From an uncultured Bacteroidales bacterium (lineage in GTDB: Bacteria > Bacteroidota > Bacteroidia > Bacteroidales > UBA932), in contig ONOH01000001.1 of the NCBI GenBank assembly GCA_900319405.1, positions 1-64,000 on the forward strand: DNA of 64,000 nt, given 5' to 3'. The number at the start of each line of letters is the position of its first letter. Position 1 is the first letter of the stretch. Positions 58,923 through 64,000 of the stretch are shown in pieces. The notes below the pieces were generated by a model. It was not told the origin of the DNA. It did no database searches and worked only from the letters and a program-made list of their open reading frames with translations. Both the position numbers and the translations under genes were made by a program.

Positions 58923-60203
58923 CTAATAAAAAACACCCTTGTCCAAAAAGCAGACATTTCCTTCTTTGAGGGTGAGAACAATGCGGCTTCGGAGACTTTC
59001 CCCGGCAAATGGAGTGGCCCTTCCCAGGGAAAGGAATTCCTCCGGATTCACTGTCCATAGGGCATCGGGGTCTATTACGCAGAGGTCGGCGGCTGTGCCG
59101 ATGTCCAGCCCGCCCGCCAGGCGGAAGGCCCGGCGCGGCCCCTCCGTGAGGGCTTCCACAATGCGCTCCAGGGAAACGATGCCGGGAAGCACAAGCCGGG
59201 TGTAGAGCAGCGGGAAGGCGGTTTCCAGCCCCACGATGCCCATTGCACTGCCCCTGAGGCCCCGGGCCTTTTCCTCGGCGCTGTGGGGTGCGTGGTCGGT
59301 GGCGATGGCATCGATGGTGCCGTCCTTCAGGCCTTCGACCAGGGCCTCCCGGTCCCGGTCCCGGCGGAGGGGCGGGTTCATCTTGAACCGGCCGTCCTCC
59401 TGGAGGTCATCCTCGCAGAGGGTGAGGTAGTGGGGGGCCGTCTCGCAGCTGACGCGGACGCCCCGGGCTTTGGCCTCACGGATGAGTTCCACGCTCTGCT
59501 CACAGGAAATGTGGCACACATGGTAACGGCAGCCGGTTTCCGCGGCCAGCTGCAGGTCCCTTCGGATCGGGCCCCATTCACTTTCGGCGCAGATGCCCTT
59601 GTGGCCGTGGGCGGCGGCGTAGCGGCCCTCGTGGATGTAGCCCCCGTGCAGGAGGCTGTTGTCCTCGCAGTGCGCGGCGATGATCACGTCCTGGCGCGCC
59701 GCCTCCTCCATGGCCGCCCGCATCACCGCCTCGCTCTGCACGCCGCTCCCGTCGTCGGAGAAAGCCACGCATCGGCCTTTCAGGGCGGCAAAGTCCACCA
59801 GTTCCTCTCCCTTGCGGCCGCGGGTGATGGCGGCATAGGGCAAAACCCGGATACAGGCATCCCGGTCTATGATTTCCTGTTCCAGGGCCAGGGTTTCGGG
59901 GCTGTCGGGAACAGGGTCCAGGTTGGGCATGGCGCAGACGGTGGTGTAGCCGCCGCGGGCGGCCGCCAGCGAGCCGGTCCGGATGGTTTCCTTGTAGCTT
60001 TGGCCGGGTTCCCTCAGGTGAACGTGAATGTCCTTGAAGCCTTCGCAGACAAGTTTTCCCGCGCAGGGAATCACTTCCGTTCCGGGGGTGGGTTCCAGAT
60101 GGGGCGCCACGGCGGCAATGCGGCCTTCGCGGACCAGGATATCGGCCCGGCGCTGTCCTTCGGCCCGGACAAGGATGCCGCCTTTGAGTAACAAATCCTT
60201 CAT
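58923..60203 (-). CDS. pyrC: Dihydroorotase
   Basis: 426 aa amidohydrolase closing carbamoyl-aspartate to dihydroorotate. Metal motif KDIHVHLREPG (H-x-H) near 57-67, YTTVCAMPNLDP, bridging and later ligands in IIAAHCEDNSLL and CHISCEQSVE. Catalytic Asp in AIATDHAPHS, then GIVGLETAFPLLYT. This is the class I (long) type. Start ATG at 60203 follows a -7 box by 4 nt; a frame open to 62534 on this strand is an artefact of aspS. Its 3' end abuts the pyrK promoter, so pyrC has its own promoter but could read into the attenuator. Confidence 0.93.
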   Translation of the reverse strand: MKDLLLKGGILVRAEGQRRADILVREGRIAAVAPHLEPTPGTEVIPCAGKLVCEGFKDIHVHLREPGQSYKETIRTGSLAAARGGYTTVCAMPNLDPVPDSPETLALEQEIIDRDACIRVLPYAAITRGRKGEELVDFAALKGRCVAFSDDGSGVQSEAVMRAAMEEAARQDVIIAAHCEDNSLLHGGYIHEGRYAAAHGHKGICAESEWGPIRRDLQLAAETGCRYHVCHISCEQSVELIREAKARGVRVSCETAPHYLTLCEDDLQEDGRFKMNPPLRRDRDREALVEGLKDGTIDAIATDHAPHSAEEKARGLRGSAMGIVGLETAFPLLYTRLVLPGIVSLERIVEALTEGPRRAFRLAGGLDIGTAADLCVIDPDALWTVNPEEFLSLGRATPFAGESLRSRIVLTLKEGNVCFLDKGVFY

Positions 60204-60207
60204 TTGC

Positions 60208-60215
60208 CAAAGATA
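60208..60215 (-). promoter_or_regulatory. -7 box (TATCTTTG) of pyrC
   Basis: Only 4 nt (GCAA) separate the box from the pyrC ATG: leaderless mRNA expected. Confidence 0.6.
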
Positions 60216-60230
60216 GTCATAATTTTTTGC

Positions 60231-60238
60231 TATTTTTG
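60231..60238 (+). promoter_or_regulatory. -7 box (TATTTTTG) of aspS
   Basis: Matches TAnnTTTG; 28 nt before the aspS ATG at 60267, in the 63-nt divergent gap with pyrC. Confidence 0.55.
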
Positions 60239-60266
60239 TAGATTGGAATAAAACGAAAAGCACAAT

Positions 60267-62036
60267 ATGTACAGAACACACACTTGCGGGGAGCTCCGCA
60301 TTGAGAACAAAGGACAGCAGGTGACCCTCGCCGGCTGGGTTCAGAAAGCCCGTAAACTGGGTGGTATGACCTTTATCGACCTTCGGGACCGTTATGGCAT
60401 CACCCAGCTGGTTGTGGAGGCCGATGCCCCTGCCGCCCTGGTGGAAACTGCCACCTCCCTGGGCCGGGAATTTGTGATCCAGGCCAAGGGTGAAGTGGTC
60501 GAGCGTCAGGCCAAAAACGCCAAGATGCCCACCGGAGACATTGAAATCCGCCTTTCGGAAATCCATATCCTGAACAGGAGCACGGTGCCTCCCTTCACCA
60601 TCGAGGAGGAGAGCGACGGCGGGGAGGACCTCCGCGCCAAGTACCGCTACCTGGACCTTCGCCGCCCCCCGCTGCAGCGGGCCCTGGCCCTCCGGCACAA
60701 AGTGGCCCACGAGGTGCGCAACTTCCTGGACGCCAAAGGTTTTATGGAAATCGAAACCCCCTATCTCATCAAGAGCACCCCGGAAGGTGCCCGTGACTTC
60801 GTGGTTCCTTCCCGGATGAATCCCGGTCAGTTCTACGCCCTGCCCCAGAGCCCCCAGACCTTCAAGCAGCTCCTGATGGTGGGCGGCTACGACCGTTATT
60901 TCCAGATTGTGCGCTGTTTCCGTGACGAGGACCTGCGGGCCGACCGCCAGCCCGAGTTCACCCAGATCGACTGCGAAATGTCCTTCGTGGAGCAGGAAGA
61001 CGTCCTGGGCACCTTCGAAGAGATGATGCGCAGCCTTTTCAAGAACGTGCTGGATGTGGAGATTCCCCGTCCGCTTCCCCGGATGAGCTGGTACGAGGCC
61101 ATGGACCGCTACGGATCCGACAAACCGGACGTGCGTTTTGGCATGACCATCCATGAGATTACCCCGCTGGTGAAGGGCAAAGGCTTCTCCGTCCTGGAGG
61201 AGGCCGACTATGTGGGCGCCATCAGCGTCCCCGGCGCGGCCGAATACACCCGCAAGCAGGTGGACGAGCTCACCGAATGGGTAAAACGCCCGCAGGTGGG
61301 TGCCAAGGGCCTCATCTACATCCGCGTGAACGCCGACGGCAGCTTCAAAAGCTCCATCGACAAATTCTACGGGGCCGATGACCTCCGCGCCATCGCCGCC
61401 GCCGCCCAGGCCGGGCCCGGAGACCTGGTGCTGGTCCTTTGCGGAGCCCGTCGCAAGACCCAGAATATGCTGGGCGTACTGCGCCTGGAGATGGGCGGCC
61501 GGCTGGGCCTTCGCAATCCCAAGGAGTTCGCCCCGCTGTGGATCGTGGACTTCCCGCTCCTGGAGTGGGACGACGAGACCGGGCGCTTCTATGCGATGCA
61601 TCACCCCTTCACCGCCCCCAAGCCGGAGCACGAAAAGTGGTTCTATTCCGACAAAAAGGAAGACCTGGAGCGCGTCTGCGCCAACGCCTATGACTTTGTC
61701 CTCAACGGCAGCGAACTGGGCGGAGGTTCCATCCGTATTCACAATGCCGACATGCAGAAGCGCATGTTCGAGGTGCTGGGCATCGGCCCGGAGGAAGCAG
61801 AGTACAAGTTTGGCTTCATCATCAATGCCTTCCAGTTCGGGGCTCCGCCGCACGGCGGCCTGGCCTTCGGCTTCGACCGCATCTGCGCCCTGATGGGCGG
61901 CCAGGACAGCATCCGGGACTACATCGCCTTCCCCAAGAACAACCAGGGCCGCGACGTGATGATAGACTCCCCGTCGGAAATTGACGCCGCCCAGCTGGAA
62001 GAGCTCCAGATAAAGCTGGATGTAAAGCCGGACTAG
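60267..62036 (+). CDS. aspS: Aspartyl-tRNA synthetase
   Basis: 589 aa, the length of the bacterial type with an inserted GAD domain. OB-fold anticodon domain at 1-105 ([26 protein letters not shown], split). Class II motif 1 near [11 protein letters not shown]. Motif 2 is [18 protein letters not shown] (near 215-232). The GAD insertion covers about 280-410. Motif 3 is [16 protein letters not shown] (near 530-545). [11 protein letters not shown] is typical of AspS. Divergent from pyrC. Confidence 0.95.
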   Translation: MYRTHTCGELRIENKGQQVTLAGWVQKARKLGGMTFIDLRDRYGITQLVVEADAPAALVETATSLGREFVIQAKGEVVERQAKNAKMPTGDIEIRLSEIHILNRSTVPPFTIEEESDGGEDLRAKYRYLDLRRPPLQRALALRHKVAHEVRNFLDAKGFMEIETPYLIKSTPEGARDFVVPSRMNPGQFYALPQSPQTFKQLLMVGGYDRYFQIVRCFRDEDLRADRQPEFTQIDCEMSFVEQEDVLGTFEEMMRSLFKNVLDVEIPRPLPRMSWYEAMDRYGSDKPDVRFGMTIHEITPLVKGKGFSVLEEADYVGAISVPGAAEYTRKQVDELTEWVKRPQVGAKGLIYIRVNADGSFKSSIDKFYGADDLRAIAAAAQAGPGDLVLVLCGARRKTQNMLGVLRLEMGGRLGLRNPKEFAPLWIVDFPLLEWDDETGRFYAMHHPFTAPKPEHEKWFYSDKKEDLERVCANAYDFVLNGSELGGGSIRIHNADMQKRMFEVLGIGPEEAEYKFGFIINAFQFGAPPHGGLAFGFDRICALMGGQDSIRDYIAFPKNNQGRDVMIDSPSEIDAAQLEELQIKLDVKPD

Positions 62037-62073
62037 CCTGAAGGCTTGCTGCACATAGAGCCGGCCTCCCTTT

Positions 62074-63222
62074 ATGATAAAGAAGTACACAGACTTTGAC
62101 CTTAGCGCCCGGAACACCTTCCGGATGAAGGTTCGTTGCGCCCTGTATGTGGAGGTAACGGAGGAAGCAGACCTTCCGACCCTGGACTGGGCCGTGCTGC
62201 CCCAGCCCGTGCTGGTGATGGGGGGCGGCTCCAACCTCCTCTTCACCCGGGACTTCCCCGGCACCGTGCTGCGGTATGCGGGGGCTCTGCCCCCGAATGA
62301 CCCCCGCGGCCTTAAATCCCTTTCCGACTTTTGCGCGTGCAAAAGTCCCGGGCCCGGCCGGGCGCCTGATGGCGCCAGCGCTTCGCTCCAGGTACCGGAC
62401 GAGACCCTTGTCACCGTCCCTGCCGGCGTGGTCTTCGACGACTTCTGCGCCTGGGCTGCTTCCGAGGGCCTCTGGGGCCCGGAAAACCTCTCGCTCATTC
62501 CCGGCGAGTGCGGTGCCAGCGCCGTGCAGAACATCGGCGCCTACGGTGTGGAGGCCAAGGACATCCTGGCCGATATCCGCGCCTGGGACCGCCTGGAGCG
62601 GCGTTTCGTGCACATCGACCCGGCCAGCTGCGCCTACGGCTACCGCAGCTCCCGCTTCAAGACAGAATGGAAAGGCCGATACATCATCACCGCTGTCACC
62701 TACCGCCTCTCCCGCACCCCCCGACCCGTCCTGGATTATGGCGGCATCCGGAAGGCCCTTTCCTCTCATTCTGCTTCTCTCTCCTGTCATTCTGAGCGCA
62801 GCGAAGAATCCCTTACCCCCCAGCTTATCCGCGATGCCATCATCGGCATCCGGCGTGCCAAACTGCCGGCGGTGGAGGAACTGGGCAGTGCCGGAAGTTT
62901 TTTCTGCAATCCGGTCATCTCCCACGAGCACTTCCATCGCATTGAGGCCATCGCCCGGGAAGAGAACGGACCGGACTACCGGGTGCCGCACTACGACACT
63001 CCGGACGGTATCAAAGTGCCCGCCGCGTGGATGATTGAGCAGTGCGGTTTCAAAGGAAAACGCCTGGGCGGGGCAGAGGTCTATCAGAACCAGCCTCTGG
63101 TAATTGTAAACGCCTCAGGAACAGCCACCCCGGAAGACATCCTGGGCCTGGAGCGGCAGGTCATTGCCGCCGTCTCGGCCAAATACGCCATCACCCTCCG
63201 TCCCGAGGTGGAGCATATCTAG
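62074..63222 (+). CDS. murB: UDP-N-acetylenolpyruvoylglucosamine reductase MurB, with two in-frame insertions
   Basis: 382 aa flavoenzyme making UDP-MurNAc for peptidoglycan. FAD blocks: LVMGGGSNLLFTRDF (48-62), LIPGECGASAVQNIGAYG (split, about 144-162) and YGYRSSRFKTEW. The catalytic Ser lies in LGSAGSFFCNP and the late Glu in LRPEVEHI. Two stretches are foreign to the family. Residues about 74-106 (GLKSLSDFCACKSPGPGRA...) come from a palindrome-rich DNA segment. Residues about 229-247 (SASLSCHSERSEESLT) contain the 26-bp repeat. Both fall between conserved blocks, so the enzyme should work. Confidence 0.93.
   Translation: MIKKYTDFDLSARNTFRMKVRCALYVEVTEEADLPTLDWAVLPQPVLVMGGGSNLLFTRDFPGTVLRYAGALPPNDPRGLKSLSDFCACKSPGPGRAPDGASASLQVPDETLVTVPAGVVFDDFCAWAASEGLWGPENLSLIPGECGASAVQNIGAYGVEAKDILADIRAWDRLERRFVHIDPASCAYGYRSSRFKTEWKGRYIITAVTYRLSRTPRPVLDYGGIRKALSSHSASLSCHSERSEESLTPQLIRDAIIGIRRAKLPAVEELGSAGSFFCNPVISHEHFHRIEAIAREENGPDYRVPHYDTPDGIKVPAAWMIEQCGFKGKRLGGAEVYQNQPLVIVNASGTATPEDILGLERQVIAAVSAKYAITLRPEVEHI
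62326..62376. repeat. Nested palindromes inside murB
   Basis: GACTTTTGC-GCGT-GCAAAAGTC (62326-62347) is followed by a CCGGGCCCGG core and GGCGCC-TGAT-GGCGCC (62361-62376). It encodes the first insertion in MurB. Confidence 0.7.
62785..62810 (+). repeat. 26-bp HSERSEES repeat, copy in murB
   Basis: It begins TGTCATTCTGAG and ends GCGAAGAATC; frame C-H-S-E-R-S-E-E-S, identical to the full copy in ksgA. Confidence 0.9.
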
Positions 63223-63225
63223 CAA

Positions 63226-63327
63226 CTACTTTTTCTCCAACCTTGCCTTAGACGGAATCAGCCATCGGAGCAGGAAGAATAGCCCGATGACCGCAATGAT
63301 TCCGAATATGAGGGAGTCGGATTCCAT
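63226..63327 (-). CDS. Small single-span membrane protein, 33 aa, coupled to fic
   Basis: ATG shares its first base with the fic stop codon (TAATG), so translation is probably coupled. The peptide starts MESDS, has one hydrophobic helix (LIFGIIAVIGLFFLLRWL, residues 6-23), and ends in a basic tail (SKARLEKK). Positive residues on the C-terminal side predict an N-out, C-in anchor. It ends 3 nt from the murB stop. Not recognised as a known family; a partner or antitoxin-like companion of the Fic protein is possible. Confidence 0.55.
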   Translation of the reverse strand: MESDSLIFGIIAVIGLFFLLRWLIPSKARLEKK

Positions 63328-64000
63328 TATTCAGACTGCTCGTAATAATATGAGTAGTCGATACCCTTCATAAAGGTTTCGCGGTCGGCGATTTTGTCGG
63401 TAAGAGCACCCGAAAGAATGGCCTTGATGTGATTCGGGTCAACCACACTGCGACGCATCGCTTCCAGATAAGTATTTTTGTCTATCCGGCTCCAGTCTAC
63501 GCATTTCTTGAGGGAACGACGCAACATCAGGTCCAGCCAAATACGTGTACTCCTTCCATTCCCTTCCATGAAAGGATGTGCCACGTTCATCTCAACATAC
63601 TTGTCCGCTATTTCGTCGAACGTTGTTTCCGGCATCGCTTCGATGGTGGGGAGAATCGTTGTGAAGTGCATGCAATTGGCGAAGGTGAATCCGCCCTTGC
63701 TGATATTCTTGGTGCGAATCTGACCCGCAAAATCATACAGGCCTCCGAAGATATATGCATGAATCTGCTGCAGATACTTGACTGTTCCCGGCTCAAGAGA
63801 CTCCAAAAGACCGCTTTCAAACAAGTCATACGCCTTCTTCTTGCTCTGCCCGTCGATGGTATTGTCGCTGTAGGTAAACCAGTCCAGGAAGGCGTTAGCC
63901 CGGTTGGCGGGATAATGCTTCGCCAACGTCTGGACACATTCTGTATCAAGCGCATCCGATGCCCGCTGCTTGCCGTCCGGAGCCTCGAACTTGAACTCGT
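63327..64000 (-). CDS. Fic-family protein, 5' end outside the window
   Basis: At least 224 residues; the frame is open to base 64000, so the start is missing (a TTG at 63926 is unlikely to be it). The Fic core motif is VAHPFMEGNGRSTRIWLDLML, with HPFxxGNGRxxR intact, so AMP- or other nucleotide-transferase activity is expected. The flap region is KNISKGGFTFANCMHF. Upstream visible residues EFKFEAPDGKQRAS continue the protein. Fic proteins modify Tyr, Ser or Thr of targets, often as toxins in toxin-antitoxin pairs. A 33-codon membrane protein gene overlaps the stop. The canonical inhibitory S/T-x3-E-G/N helix was not identified. Confidence 0.88.
   Translation of the reverse strand, partial: EFKFEAPDGKQRASDALDTECVQTLAKHYPANRANAFLDWFTYSDNTIDGQSKKKAYDLFESGLLESLEPGTVKYLQQIHAYIFGGLYDFAGQIRTKNISKGGFTFANCMHFTTILPTIEAMPETTFDEIADKYVEMNVAHPFMEGNGRSTRIWLDLMLRRSLKKCVDWSRIDKNTYLEAMRRSVVDPNHIKAILSGALTDKIADRETFMKGIDYSYYYEQSE

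Noticed and set aside
60204..62534. Upstream extension of the pyrC reading frame by about 780 codons
   Set aside because: It is antisense to aspS and murB; pyrC has a proper ATG with a -7 box at 60203-60215.
63926..63928. TTG at 63926 as the start of the Fic gene
   Set aside because: The frame is open and protein-like to the window edge, so the start lies outside.

Overview
The window comes from a GC-rich member of the Bacteroidales. Evidence: SusC/SusD pairs, TAnnTTTG-type promoters with almost no Shine-Dalgarno sequences, sulfatase-rich polysaccharide utilisation genes, an ECF sigma factor operon and a class 1B PyrD/PyrK system. A gut lineage of the Alistipes/Cryptobacteroides kind is plausible, but the sequence alone does not fix the genus.

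Region 1 (1-9,600) starts with the 3' end of a TonB-dependent receptor. It continues as a more AT-rich accessory island of about 9 kb that ends beside a tRNA-Leu(CAA) gene. The island holds eight or nine genes. Most are unrecognised; the rest are a RecA/RepA-like ATPase with a C-terminal helix-turn-helix, a WYL-domain regulator, an Api92/DUF1281-like protein and a double-HTH protein. Several hundred bases between them are non-coding and rich in palindromes and repeats. No integrase or relaxase is visible.

Region 2 (9,600-24,350) is housekeeping: aroB, an aroD-aroA fusion and aroC (shikimate pathway); sufB-pnuC-sufC-sufD (Fe-S assembly, with a very short SufD and a pyridine-nucleotide precursor transporter inside); a membrane-spanning AraC-type regulator with a periplasmic propeller but no kinase; ispE; a lipoprotein; comM and tsaE.

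Region 3 (24,350-38,500) is a polysaccharide utilisation locus: a GH29 alpha-L-fucosidase and an anaerobic sulfatase-maturating enzyme on one strand face susC-susD and three Ser-type sulfatases on the other. The predicted substrate is a sulfated, fucose-containing glycan. A complete IS3-like element with a 9-bp target duplication sits just upstream of the susC control region.

Region 4 (38,500-52,700) carries an EnvC-like protein, a TPR protein, an ECF sigma factor with a fused anti-sigma/outer-membrane-barrel partner, nrdD-nrdG, a phosphopantetheinyl transferase, malate dehydrogenase, and an SGNH-SGNH-MBOAT operon that probably O-acetylates an envelope polymer.

Region 5 (52,700-64,000) is a de novo pyrimidine operon (pyrK-pyrD-pyrF-pyrE-pyrB, continuing into a HAD lipoprotein and ksgA). 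A leader peptide and an intrinsic terminator precede it, a layout that looks like the E. coli pyrBI/pyrL UTP attenuator. pyrC, aspS, murB, a 33-residue membrane protein and a 5'-truncated Fic gene follow.

Two themes run through the window. First, short palindromic or repeated DNA elements are inserted in frame in conserved enzymes: a 26-bp element encoding HSERSEES lies in aroC, the MBOAT gene, ksgA and murB, and other palindromes lie in aroB and murB. Second, many -7 promoter boxes lie only 4-7 nt from the start codon, which predicts leaderless or nearly leaderless mRNAs.
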